From positions 1 to 14,976 of the forward strand of contig JAHZFC010000035.1 in the NCBI GenBank assembly GCA_019421525.1: a stretch of DNA of 14,976 bases, read 5' to 3'. The DNA is from Clostridiales bacterium (GTDB taxonomy: Bacteria; Bacillota; Clostridia; Oscillospirales; Oscillospiraceae). Of the stretch, positions 1-10,100 are shown one piece after another (the stretch's first letter is position 1; every line of letters begins with the position of its first letter). Position numbers and translations under genes: made by a program. Under the pieces are notes generated by a model that saw only the letters and a list, made by a program, of their open reading frames with translations, searched no databases and was not told the DNA's origin.

Positions 1-2199
<2,199 letters not shown>

Positions 2200-2215
2200 G
2201 ACACCCCGGGCCTTT

Positions 2216-2232
2216 CTCAGGTTTCGCCTGAG
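2216..2232 (+). terminator. Small hairpin just downstream of alaS
   Basis: CTCAGG (2216-2221) pairs with CCTGAG (2227-2232) around a 5-nt loop, 17 nt after the alaS stop. No uridine run follows directly, so it is at best a weak terminator. It could instead be the first of the series of hairpins in this gap. Confidence 0.35.
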
Positions 2233-2238
2233 GGCGAG

Positions 2239-2264
2239 GTACTTTTCGCTCCTGCAAAAAGTAC
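2239..2264. repeat. Inverted repeat GTACTTTT/AAAAGTAC
   Basis: GTACTTTT (2239-2246) and AAAAGTAC (2257-2264) form a perfect 8-bp stem with a 10-nt loop. It sits directly between the alaS-proximal hairpin and the larger 16-bp inverted repeat, suggesting that all belong to one structured intergenic element. Its function is unknown. Confidence 0.6.
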
Positions 2265-2275
2265 CCAAAAACAGG

Positions 2276-2329
2276 CTTAAGGGGAAGATCCGGACAGACG
2301 CTTTGCGTCCTTAGGATCTTCCCCTTAAG
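2276..2329. repeat. Perfect 16-bp inverted repeat enclosing a nested hairpin
   Basis: CTTAAGGGGAAGATCC (2276-2291) is matched exactly by GGATCTTCCCCTTAAG (2314-2329). The 22-nt interior contains a second perfect stem, GACGC (2297-2301) with GCGTC (2305-2309) around a TTT loop. No T-run follows on either strand, which argues against an ordinary intrinsic terminator. The nested design resembles dispersed palindromic intergenic units, but no second copy exists in this window, so repeat-family status is inferred. Confidence 0.75.
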
Positions 2330-2363
2330 AGACCCAAATAAGGGCACGAGGGCGTCAGTTAGA

Positions 2364-2388
2364 GTGCGCCGATGGTTTTCCGGCGCAC
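2364..2388. repeat. Inverted repeat GTGCGCCG/CGGCGCAC
   Basis: A perfect 8-bp stem (2364-2371 with 2381-2388) encloses a 9-nt loop. It is the fourth hairpin in about 170 nt after alaS and marks the start of the GC-rich part of the gap. Confidence 0.6.
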
Positions 2389-2650
2389 AAGAACGACGGC
2401 TGGGCGGTTCCCGGTGTCACGCTTGGCCTGTTCACGACGCCCGGCTTCCCTCCGCCTCGGACTGGTCTGCGGGCCGCAAGGCGGCCCTGCGCTCGTCCTC
2501 GCTCCGGTCCATCCGGGCTGCTCACGACGGCGCAGCGCTTCGCTTCGGCGGGCTCCGCCCTGGTGCCCCCAAATTTGCCAGATGATGCACCCCCCATGGT
2601 GCGCCTGGTCTGGCATGGTCCTGGGAGATGGTGCGTCTAACGGGTGGCAT
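2389..2650. other. GC-rich intergenic stretch with no supported gene
   Basis: This 262-nt stretch is open in several frames on both strands, but none has a good ribosome binding site or protein-like composition: the translations are rich in Arg, Pro, Ala and Gly without recognisable motifs. It contains further compact hairpins: GGGCCGC (2471-2477) with GCGGCCC (2481-2487) around a 3-nt loop, GGCGG/CCGCC around GCT near 2547-2559, and GCACC (2587-2591) with GGTGC (2598-2602). It looks structured rather than coding. It may continue the palindromic element upstream or be the leader of the next gene. No promoter was recognised with confidence. Confidence 0.5.
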
Positions 2651-2665
2651 GAAAGGGAGAATGTA

Positions 2666-3223
2666 GTGTCGAGCAGAGAAGATCTGGCGCGGTTCGCCGC
2701 CCTGGATATCGACTTTGAGGCCATCGGCCTCATGGAGCCCGGTGTGCCCCAGGAGCCTTATTTCTGCGACCCGGTGGGCGGGGAGCCGGTGGGCCGCATC
2801 GGCTGTGACGGCGTCCACTTCATCCTCCTGCCGGGGGACGAGCGGGTGTTCTGTGTGGACCCCGCCATGGGGGAGCCGGGAAGCTATGTGCTGCCGGTGG
2901 CAGAGGACTTCCGGCAGTTCCTGTCCTTTGTCCTCTTCTGCGGGGATGCAAACCCCATTTCGCAGATCTGGTGGATGGATGAGGGGCGGTTTCGGGACTT
3001 CCTGAAGGAGGAGTCGGAGCGGTCCTGGGAGGGGATGGAGGATCTCCTGGAGCGGAAAAAAGCCGCTCTGGCGGCCATCACCGCCGCCTTCGGCATTGAG
3101 CCCGCCGACCCCTATAAGACGGTCAAGACGATGCAAGCTGGTTTCGACCCAGCCCGCCTGAACTTTTCCGCGGAATACTATGATACCCTGGGCCTGGAGA
3201 GCCCGGAACAGGAGGAAGTATGA
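2666..3223 (+). CDS. Hypothetical protein, possibly SMI1/KNR4 (SUKH)-like
   Basis: A 185-residue soluble acidic protein. The start is taken as GTG at 2666 because AGGGAG (2654-2659) lies 6 nt upstream. The frame stays open back to 2372, but that extension runs through the hairpin DNA and has no protein character. The centre, DGVHFILLPGDERVFCVDP, followed by an aromatic and acidic stretch (EDFRQFLSFVLFCGDANPISQ), resembles the conserved core of SUKH-like proteins that I recall as hypothetical proteins in Clostridia. This family assignment is tentative. There is no signal peptide or membrane helix. The last codon overlaps the next start in an ATGA junction (3220-3223), which implies translational coupling with the DUF4250 gene. 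Whether it serves immunity, as some SUKH proteins do, cannot be told; no toxin gene is adjacent. Confidence 0.85.
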   Translation: MSSREDLARFAALDIDFEAIGLMEPGVPQEPYFCDPVGGEPVGRIGCDGVHFILLPGDERVFCVDPAMGEPGSYVLPVAEDFRQFLSFVLFCGDANPISQIWWMDEGRFRDFLKEESERSWEGMEDLLERKKAALAAITAAFGIEPADPYKTVKTMQAGFDPARLNFSAEYYDTLGLESPEQEEV

Positions 3224-3393
3224 TCCCACAGGACCCTGTGATCGCGCTGAGCTTTGTGAACACCAAGCTGCGGGACGAATGCCCCAGCCTGGACGAGCTG
3301 TGCGCCAGCCTGGGACAAGACCGGGCGGAACTGGAACACAAGCTGGCCGCCATCGGATACACCTACGATCCCGGGCAGAACCAGTTCCGCTGA
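3220..3393 (+). CDS. DUF4250 domain-containing small protein
   Basis: A 57-residue protein whose ATG overlaps the stop of the preceding gene (ATGA). The ribosome binding site GGAGGAAG (3211-3218) lies inside the end of the upstream gene, close to the ATG. The sequence starts MIPQDPVIALSFVNTKLRDE and continues with a helix-rich segment (SLDELCASLGQDRAELEHKL) and the ending IGYTYDPGQNQFR, which matches the DUF4250 pattern I know from Firmicutes along its whole length. The fold looks like a small helix-turn-helix-type unit (PSLDELCASLG...), but no DNA-binding role is established. A TIGR04076 gene starts 23 nt downstream, so the three genes probably share a transcript. Function unknown. Confidence 0.9.
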   Translation: MIPQDPVIALSFVNTKLRDECPSLDELCASLGQDRAELEHKLAAIGYTYDPGQNQFR

Positions 3394-3416
3394 ACGGAAG
3401 GGAGAGAAGATTGCGG

Positions 3417-3761
3417 ATGAACAAGGTAAAGATCACCGTGTTGAAGACGACCCTGGACGAGGAGCTGGCCAAAGAGTATGGGGCGGAGGGCCTCACCGCC
3501 TGCCCCATGATGAAGGAGGGCCAGGTGTTCTACGCCGACTACGCCAAGCCGGAGGGCCTGTGCGACGAGGCGTGGAAGGCCATCTACCAGTATGTGTTTG
3601 CCCTGGCCCATGGGGCGGGGAACGATGTGTTCTACTACGGGGATTGGATCCGTATCCCCGGGGTGGCCATCTGCTCCTGCAACGACGGCCTGCGCCCGGT
3701 GATCTTCAAGCTGGAGGCCACCGACGAGACCTCTGTCATCGACTATGCCCCGGTGCGCTGA
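3417..3761 (+). CDS. TIGR04076 family protein
   Basis: A 114-residue protein of unknown function. The opening (MNKVKITVLKTTLDEELAKEY) and the later pattern of CPMMKEGQVFYADY, PEGLCDEAWKAIYQYVFALAHG and CSCNDGLRPVIFKLEA fit the TIGR04076 family as I recall it. Conserved cysteines in the CPM, EGLC and CSC segments suggest metal binding or redox chemistry, but this is inference. The ATG at 3417 gives the usual family N terminus. An in-frame TTG at 3411 (adding two residues) sits at a better distance from GGGAG (3400-3404), so the true start could be two codons earlier. No signal peptide or membrane helix. It lies 23 nt after the DUF4250 gene and 39 nt before the small membrane protein gene. Confidence 0.9.
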   Translation: MNKVKITVLKTTLDEELAKEYGAEGLTACPMMKEGQVFYADYAKPEGLCDEAWKAIYQYVFALAHGAGNDVFYYGDWIRIPGVAICSCNDGLRPVIFKLEATDETSVIDYAPVR

Positions 3762-3800
3762 AATAGAGCTGGCGGCGCCCATACAGGAAAGGAGTCTTTT

Positions 3801-4016
3801 ATGCACGGGAAATACAGCGAGGCGATCGGCGCGTTTTGGGGAGCTGCGGTGTTCATTGGTGCATTGACGGCTATCGTGCTCGGGTTTGAGGAGATCTGCG
3901 GCTGGTTAGAGGCGGTGCTGATCGGTGTTTGCGTATTTTTGATCATAGGGCTGATACTACAAGGCGCGGTCACGCTATGCCGGAAAGACCACAACGAAAA
4001 GAACAGCGGGACTTGA
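3801..4016 (+). CDS. Small two-helix membrane protein, hypothetical
   Basis: A 71-residue protein with a good ribosome binding site (AAAGGAG, 3788-3794, 6 nt before ATG). Two hydrophobic segments are visible, about residues 10-27 (GAFWGAAVFIGALTAIVL) and 35-58 (WLEAVLIGVCVFLIIGLILQG), separated by a short acidic loop and followed by a polar, charged tail (CRKDHNEKNSGT). It matches no family I recognise. By my count the gene is about 55% GC, below its neighbours, and it uses codons such as TTA, ATA and ATT that are rare around it, which could reflect recent acquisition or simply the hydrophobic composition. It sits between the TIGR04076 and HIT genes in the same direction. Confidence 0.75.
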   Translation: MHGKYSEAIGAFWGAAVFIGALTAIVLGFEEICGWLEAVLIGVCVFLIIGLILQGAVTLCRKDHNEKNSGT

Positions 4017-4070
4017 ACGGCCGAAGTGACCTTCATCGCTTATATAAGACCATAAAAGGAGGGAAATCAT

Positions 4071-4409
4071 ATGTCAGACTGCCTGTTTTGCAAGATCGCT
4101 GCGGGGGAGATCCCCAGCAGCAAGGTGTACGAGGACGACACGGTATATGCCTTTTACGACATCGATCCCCAGGCGCCCACCCACTTCCTGGTGATCCCCA
4201 AGGTCCATATCCAGTCCTGTGGGGAGATCACGGCGGAGAACGCCGGCGTGGTGGCCCACTGCTTCCAGGTCATCTCCCAGGTGACAAAGGAGCTGGGCAT
4301 CACCGACTTCCGGGTGGTCTCCAACTGCGGCGAGCAGGCCGGCCAATCTGTGCCCCATCTGCACTTCCATGTGCTGGCAGGTCGGGATATGACCTGGCCG
4401 CCGGGCTAA
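4071..4409 (+). CDS. HIT family protein (HinT-like purine nucleoside phosphoramidase)
   Basis: A 112-residue protein of typical HinT size. The N terminus has the CLFCKIAAGEIP signature, with Cys4 and Cys7 the likely zinc ligands of bacterial HinT proteins, and the C terminus has the histidine triad HLHFHVL (His96, His98, His100), with the middle His98 the expected nucleophile that becomes AMP-modified. The final DMTWPPG is also typical of the HinT subfamily. The known activity is hydrolysis of AMP-lysine and other nucleoside phosphoramidates in the cytoplasm; the physiological substrate is generally unclear. AAAAGGAGGG ends 7 nt before ATG. It is the last gene of the plus-strand small-gene run and is followed within 12 nt by a strong terminator hairpin. 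Confidence 0.95.
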   Translation: MSDCLFCKIAAGEIPSSKVYEDDTVYAFYDIDPQAPTHFLVIPKVHIQSCGEITAENAGVVAHCFQVISQVTKELGITDFRVVSNCGEQAGQSVPHLHFHVLAGRDMTWPPG

Positions 4410-4420
4410 GGCCTGTGAAA

Positions 4421-4467
4421 ACAGCTCCCCGGGCTGAGCAATCGCTCAGCCCGGGGAGCTGTTTTTT
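4421..4467. terminator. Bidirectional intrinsic terminator
   Basis: ACAGCTCCCCGGGCTGAGC (4421-4439) pairs perfectly with its complement at 4444-4462, a 19-bp stem with a 4-nt loop. On the plus strand the stem runs into a T tract (4462-4467), ending the HIT gene transcript. On the minus strand the stem is followed by TTTT from the A run before it, so it also serves the CheB-CheR gene that ends at 4507. Confidence 0.93.
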
Positions 4468-4506
4468 GTCAGGCCGGTGCCGGGGATGGCAGGATCGTCC
4501 CAGCGG

Positions 4507-7092
4507 TCAGACTGGACTTTCTGCGCCGTTTTGTTCTGGTCCCGGGGCGGACGGGGCGCCCAAGCTGTCGATGATGGTGATGACCAGGCCCCGGATGCTG
4601 TTCTCTGTGGTGCGGTAAGGGGCGATGCGCAGAGTGTAGTACCGCCCGTTCATGGCCGTCACCTCCCGGTCGATGGAGACCAGGTCCTTGAGCACGGTCT
4701 TGCAGTCGTCCTCGATGGCCTCGTCCGGGAAGCTGTGGGCAAAGATCTGGATGGAGCGGCCGATGTCGTGCTCCATGAGCTGGAACTCCCGGCCCACATA
4801 TTCGGTGAATTTGCGGATGTTCAGGTTGCTGTCCACGAAGAGGATGCCGATCATGGTGGAGGACAGGAAGTTGGACAGGTCGTTGGTCATCATGGTCAGC
4901 TCGTCAAGCTTCAGCTGGTGCTCGGTGTTGACAGTATACAGCTCCTCGTTCACCGACTGGAGCTCTTCTGTGGAGCTCTGGAGCTCCTCATTGGCGGTGA
5001 GCAGCTCCTCATTGGCCGCCTGGAGCTCCCCGTTGACGGTCTCCAGCCGCTGGATGGTGGAGCGCAGATCGCTTTGGGATACCTGGAATTCCCGCTCCAG
5101 CTCGGCGATGCGGCGGGCGGCCGTGGCGTCCAGGTCGTATTTCTCCGTGACGCCGGCCAGCTCCGCCGGGCGGTTTTCCAAAAAGAGCACAGCGGTCAGC
5201 TTGCGCTCTGTGTCCTGGTCGCTGGGGACCGGCTGGACGGTCAGGTCGATCACCCTGCGCCCGGAGGGGCAGTCCACGGCGATATCGGTGTAGGTAATGG
5301 CCGTCTGTTCCGCCCGGCTGCGGCTCAGCGCCGTGTTGGCCACCAGGGTCAGGTCCTTGTTGAGCATGCTGAAAAAGTTCAGCGTGGCCTTGCCCGGCGC
5401 CAGGGTCAGGTAGTCGGTGTAGTTGCCAAAGAGGTGGAGCACATTGTCGTTTTCATCCAGCACTGCGGATGCCGGCAGGAAATGCTCCAGGAACCTGGTG
5501 TAGATGCCCTCCGCGGCCGGGTCCTCCCGGGGGCTGCTCCCTGCCCGGATGCTGGTGGGGGAGATGGCCTGGATATTGGGGATATTGAAGGCCGGGGGCG
5601 TCAGGGACTCGACCTTGCCCTCCCCCTTGTGGATATAGATCTTCTCCGCGCTGCACACGGGCTTGAACAGGCTGACATACTCTCCGGCCGTCTCGCTCTT
5701 GCCCAGGAAGAGGTAGCCGTTGTTCTTCAGGGCAGAGTGGAAGATGGCGAACAGGCCTCGGCGGAGCACTGGCTGGAAATAGATCATCACGTTGCGGCAG
5801 ACGATCATGTCCAGCTTGCCGAAGGGCGGATCGGAGAACATATTGTGGGTGGCAAAGACGATCATCCGCCGGATCTCCTTGGAGATCGCATACTGGTCGT
5901 TCTGCTTGAGGAAGAACTTGGCCAGCCGGTCGGGGGTGACGTCATCGATGATGTTCTCTGAGAACACGCCCCTCCCAGCCTGCTCGATGGCCCGGCTGTC
6001 CACGTCGGTGGCGAAGATCTTCACGTCCCGCTTCACCTGGAGCTCCTCCATCACCTCCCGGAACAAGATGGCGATGGAGTAGGCCTCCTCCCCGGTGGAG
6101 CAGCCGGCGGACCACACCCGGATGGGCTCGTTCTCCTTGGCCCGCTCCACGATCTTGTAGATCGCGTTGTACTTGAGCTTTTCAAAGAAGGCCGGGTCCC
6201 GGAAGAAGTTGGTCACCCCGATGAGGATCTCCTTGACCAGGATGTTGACCTCCTCGGCGCTGTCCCCCAGCAGGTGGGCGAACTCGGCCAGGCTGGTGGT
6301 GTGGGTGACCAGCATCCGCCGTTCGATGCGGCGCAGGATGGTGGAGCGCTTATAGTAGGTGAAGTCGATGCCGCTGGCGTTCTTCAGGATGGTGTAGATG
6401 TGGGACAGGGTCTCCTCCTCGGAGAAGAGCACGTCGTCATCGGACAAAGGGCCGTCGTTCTGGGGGGCGCGCAGGAGCACCGGCGTGGAGGAGAAGTTGA
6501 GGATCTCGTCGGCGATCTCCTCGGGGGACAGCACGAAGTCCGCAAGGCCGGTGTTGATGACGCTGCGGGGCATGCCGTCGAACTTGGCGCTCTCCGGCGC
6601 CTGGGCGATGACCAGGCCCCCGTGCTCCTTCACCGCCTTGACGCCGTTGGTGCCGTCAGACCCGGTGCCCGAGAGGACCACCACGATGGAGTGCTCCTTT
6701 TTCTCCTCCGCCAGGGAGGTGAAGAACACATCGATGGGATGGTTGAGGGTGCCAGGGGCATAGTCGAACAAGATCAGCTGCCCCTGCCGGATCGTCATAT
6801 ACTTCTTGGGCGGTATCAGGTAGACGGTGTCCGGCTCCACCGTCATCCCGCTCTCCGCCTGATAGACCGACATCTCCGTGTGCTTGCCCAGGATATCTGC
6901 CATAAGGCTCTTATAATCCGGCGACAGATGCTGGATCACCACGAAGCTCAGGCCGCTGTTGGGGGGCATATAGCCAAAAAACTGCTGCAGTGCCTCCAGC
7001 CCGCCGGCAGAGGCGCCGATGCCGATGACCAGCGGCGGCTGGGAGGAGGGATCGTTCTTTTGTGCAGGACGGGTTTCCTCTGTTATGCTCAT
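4507..7092 (-). CDS. CheB-CheR fusion protein with PAS domains
   Basis: An 861-residue fusion. Residues about 20-195 form a CheB methylesterase domain without the usual receiver; the Ser28-His55-Asp146 triad is visible in GASAGG, IQHLSPD and SGTGSDG. Residues about 225-490 form a CheR SAM-dependent methyltransferase with WSAGCSTGEEAYSIA (327-341), FATDVDSRAI and the CRNVMIYF motif. A first PAS-like region spans about 530-645, then a coiled coil with repeated NEEL units (about 660-735), and a C-terminal PAS about 740-845. No kinase domain follows, unlike some relatives. CheR adds and CheB removes methyl groups on receptor glutamates; no chemoreceptor is visible here. AAGGAGGAG (7099-7107) lies 6 nt before ATG. 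The gap to the upstream GGDEF-EAL gene is only 18 nt, so they are almost certainly cotranscribed. Confidence 0.95.
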   Translation of the reverse strand: MSITEETRPAQKNDPSSQPPLVIGIGASAGGLEALQQFFGYMPPNSGLSFVVIQHLSPDYKSLMADILGKHTEMSVYQAESGMTVEPDTVYLIPPKKYMTIRQGQLILFDYAPGTLNHPIDVFFTSLAEEKKEHSIVVVLSGTGSDGTNGVKAVKEHGGLVIAQAPESAKFDGMPRSVINTGLADFVLSPEEIADEILNFSSTPVLLRAPQNDGPLSDDDVLFSEEETLSHIYTILKNASGIDFTYYKRSTILRRIERRMLVTHTTSLAEFAHLLGDSAEEVNILVKEILIGVTNFFRDPAFFEKLKYNAIYKIVERAKENEPIRVWSAGCSTGEEAYSIAILFREVMEELQVKRDVKIFATDVDSRAIEQAGRGVFSENIIDDVTPDRLAKFFLKQNDQYAISKEIRRMIVFATHNMFSDPPFGKLDMIVCRNVMIYFQPVLRRGLFAIFHSALKNNGYLFLGKSETAGEYVSLFKPVCSAEKIYIHKGEGKVESLTPPAFNIPNIQAISPTSIRAGSSPREDPAAEGIYTRFLEHFLPASAVLDENDNVLHLFGNYTDYLTLAPGKATLNFFSMLNKDLTLVANTALSRSRAEQTAITYTDIAVDCPSGRRVIDLTVQPVPSDQDTERKLTAVLFLENRPAELAGVTEKYDLDATAARRIAELEREFQVSQSDLRSTIQRLETVNGELQAANEELLTANEELQSSTEELQSVNEELYTVNTEHQLKLDELTMMTNDLSNFLSSTMIGILFVDSNLNIRKFTEYVGREFQLMEHDIGRSIQIFAHSFPDEAIEDDCKTVLKDLVSIDREVTAMNGRYYTLRIAPYRTTENSIRGLVITIIDSLGAPSAPGPEQNGAESPV

Positions 7093-7110
7093 ACTGCGCT
7101 CCTCCTTATA

Positions 7111-10100
7111 TTAGATCTGGATCTCTGCAGGGGCGTTGTCCCGCAGATATTTTTCGGCAAACTGCTCCGCTGGGAGCGGCTGATCGTAGTGATATCCCTG
7201 GGCGTACCGGCAACCGATGTCCAGCAGGGCGGCGATCTGCTCATCGGACTCCACCCCTTCGGCGATGCAGCAGGTCCCCCGGGCCTGGCAGATCTGGACG
7301 ATATCCCGGATCAGCATCTGGTCGATGGGGTTGCCCACCAGCTCGGCGATCAGGCTCCGGTCCAGCTTCACGGTGTCGAATTCCACGGTGGTGAACAGGG
7401 GAAGGTTGGCGTACTGGGAGCCAAAGTCGTCCAGGGCCAGGCGCAGGCCGCAGGACCGGAGGCGGTCCACGATCTTCCCCACTTCAGAGGTCTCCAGCCC
7501 GCCGGCGCTCTCTGTGATCTCCAGCTCCAGCGCCTGTGCGGGGATCTGGGGGTAGCGGCTCTGGATGGCGAGGATGGAGGCCAGGGTGGACGGGTGGAGC
7601 AGAGTGACCCGGGAGAGGTTGACAGATACCGGTATGACCGGCCTGCCCGCCGCACGCCACCGGTCCAGCTGGGCAAGGGCCGCCTCCATGACGAACAGGT
7701 CCAGGTCCCGGATGCTCCCCCGTTCCTCCAGGGCCTTGATGAACTGCCCCGGGGGGACGATGGTCCCATCCTCCTCCACCCCCCGGACCAGGGCCTCGGC
7801 CCCGAACAGGGCGCCGGTGCGCATATCGATCTTGGGCTGGAAATAGACGGTGAGCCGGTCGGCAGCGGCCGCCGCACGCACAGAGGGAAAGATATCCTGG
7901 ACGGACAGGGGAGGCTCCAGGCGGTAGTCCGCCGGATCCTGCCCGGCCTGGAGATCCAGCCGGGCCTCATCCACCAGAGCCCTGCCGTTGAAGCTGCCGC
8001 TTGCCCACGTCCGTCCCATACGCACCCGCTTGGGGTATCGGCGCTGGAGGATGGAGCGCAGGCGGCCGCAGCGGCCGAAAAAGACCTGCCGGGTGGTGTT
8101 GGGACAAAAGGCGATGAACTCCGCCTCACAGGTCCGGAAGAGTAGGGAGGGGCCGAATACATCCGTCAGGGTCTTGGAGACATACCACAGCAGCTTGCTG
8201 CCGTACTCGAAGCCCAGGCTGCCGTTGATCGAGGCCATGCCGGGGATATCCAGACAGACGACGCCGAGAGAGCTGTACCGGTCTGAGTTGAGGGAATAGA
8301 CGGTCTCCATATAGGAGCGCAGGTCGGGCAGCTCCATGAGCTGCTCCGCGGCCAAAGCTGCACGGGCGCTGGTTTGGAATCTCTCCCGCTCCCGGAGCAT
8401 ATAGGGGATCAGGGTGCTGAACAGGGCGGCGTCCCCGGGGTGCTGCCTGGAATTTTCGATGCACAGGAACCCGTCCACCCGGTCATGCCGGATCAGGGGG
8501 AATGTGGTGAAATGCCATGGCCGGTCATCGGAAGTGTTGTCCCGAACGGAGATGGGGCGGGTCCGGGTGAGAAAGACCGGGGCCCGCTCGGCCATGCAGC
8601 GCTCCAGCAGGGGGAAACGGTCCAGCCGCGCGCCGGAGACCGATTGCTGGATCGACTGCTTATGGGCGCTGACCCACTCATAAGGCATGGTGATCGCATG
8701 GCAGTTTTCCACCAACATCAGGATATAGACCCGATCTGCCTGGTAATAGCTGCCGATGGTGTGCAGCACGCCGCAGATCGAGGCGTCCAGAGAGTCGGCG
8801 GAGAGCATGGAGGAGATGCAGTGGAAGGCCACATCCTTTTCGTCCGCGGACAGGGGGCGCTCCATCTCCACAGAGTGGACCGCCACCTGGTCGCCCTTCT
8901 GGTCGGTCTGCAGCTGCGCCCAGCCGTAGTCCTCGTCCTCGGTGGAGAATGCCACGGTGTCGGACGCCGCATTCCACCACAGCTGGCAGATCCGGGCGGC
9001 CTGGGCGAGCATCCCGTGGTAGTCCGCATCTGCCGACGGCTGGACAGCCGCCCCGGCAATGAAGCGCAGCGCGTCCACATCCGGGATCTGGCCCACCTGG
9101 CGGACAAAGGAGATGGCGTCGTAGAGCTGGCGGCGCAGGTCCTCTGTGGAGGGCACCGATGGGAAGAGGAGGAGCAGCTGGTCCACGCTGTACTGGACCG
9201 GGATGCAGCCGCCGCCGAGGGCAACGGACAGGGCCACGGCGATATCATGGCGCATCTGGTCCGGGGCCTGGCATCGCGCATGGGGCTGGTCGGTCAGCCC
9301 GGCGATCTGGAGCAGAACGACCCCGCAGCGCCCCGGGTCCCGGGCGGGGAACACAGAGACCGCTATCTTTTCAGCCATCTCCGGGGCGAACAGCTGGGTG
9401 ACGGCATCTCGAGCAAGCTCCCGGCCCAGGGCCTGCTCCAGCTGGCTGAGCGGGTCCGAGCGGATGAGATAGATGTGGGCGAGGACGTTGCCGGACAGCG
9501 GATCCTGGGTCAGATGCACCACATGGCGCACCCAGCGGATGTTCCCGCTGCCGTCCGCCCGGGGATACTCTGCGGGCAGCCACCGGCGGCCCTCCCGGAA
9601 CAGCTGGAGGAGCTGGTCGCGGTCATAGCTGGCGCGGAAGGAGTCCTGGCCGGGGCCGGGAAGGATCTTCTCCCGCCTCTGGGCCAGCACCCTGGAGCAG
9701 GGCGTCTCCCGGACCTGGGCGCTCAGGTCCTTCCCCTCAGCCCAGAGGGCCTCCACCGTGTCCCGGGTCAGATCGGCCCGCATCCGGGCCATCAGGTCGG
9801 CCAGCAGCCCCTCCGGCAGGGGGCGCCGCAGAGGGGTGTCGGCGTCCTGCTCGGAAAGGCTCTTGGACAGGTCCTCTACGATGCCCACCGCCCGTACCGC
9901 CTGGCCCGCCTCGTCGAACAGCATCCGGTAGGACAGGGCCGCCCAGCCATAGCTGTTGGCGTCCTGACGCCGCAGGATAAAGTGTCCATAGCCCTGGGAA
10001 CGGCCGCGCAGCAGCTCTTGGGCGAAGGACTGGAAACGGGCGGCGGAGTTGGGGTGGACCCGCCCGCTGTCGATCAGCCGGGCCGGGAAGTCCATCCCCC

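Noticed and set aside
2372..2665. Upstream in-frame extension of the SUKH-like gene to 283 aa
   Set aside because: The added residues come from hairpin-rich DNA and have no protein character, whereas GTG at 2666 has a well-placed ribosome binding site.
2522..3508. 328-aa minus-strand open frame
   Set aside because: It is antisense to three consecutive plus-strand genes with recognisable features and coupled starts.
4041..4048. TATATAAG as a -10 element for the HIT gene
   Set aside because: No -35 lies at suitable spacing (TTGAAC at 4013 is too far), and a start site there would fall in the ribosome binding site.
4477..5961. 494-aa plus-strand open frame after the terminator
   Set aside because: Antisense to the C-terminal part of the CheB-CheR fusion; low-complexity composition and no start signals.
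6274..8145. 623-aa plus-strand open frame across the CheB-CheR and GGDEF-EAL genes
   Set aside because: It is antisense to two well-supported genes and spans their junction; no ribosome binding site or protein family was seen.
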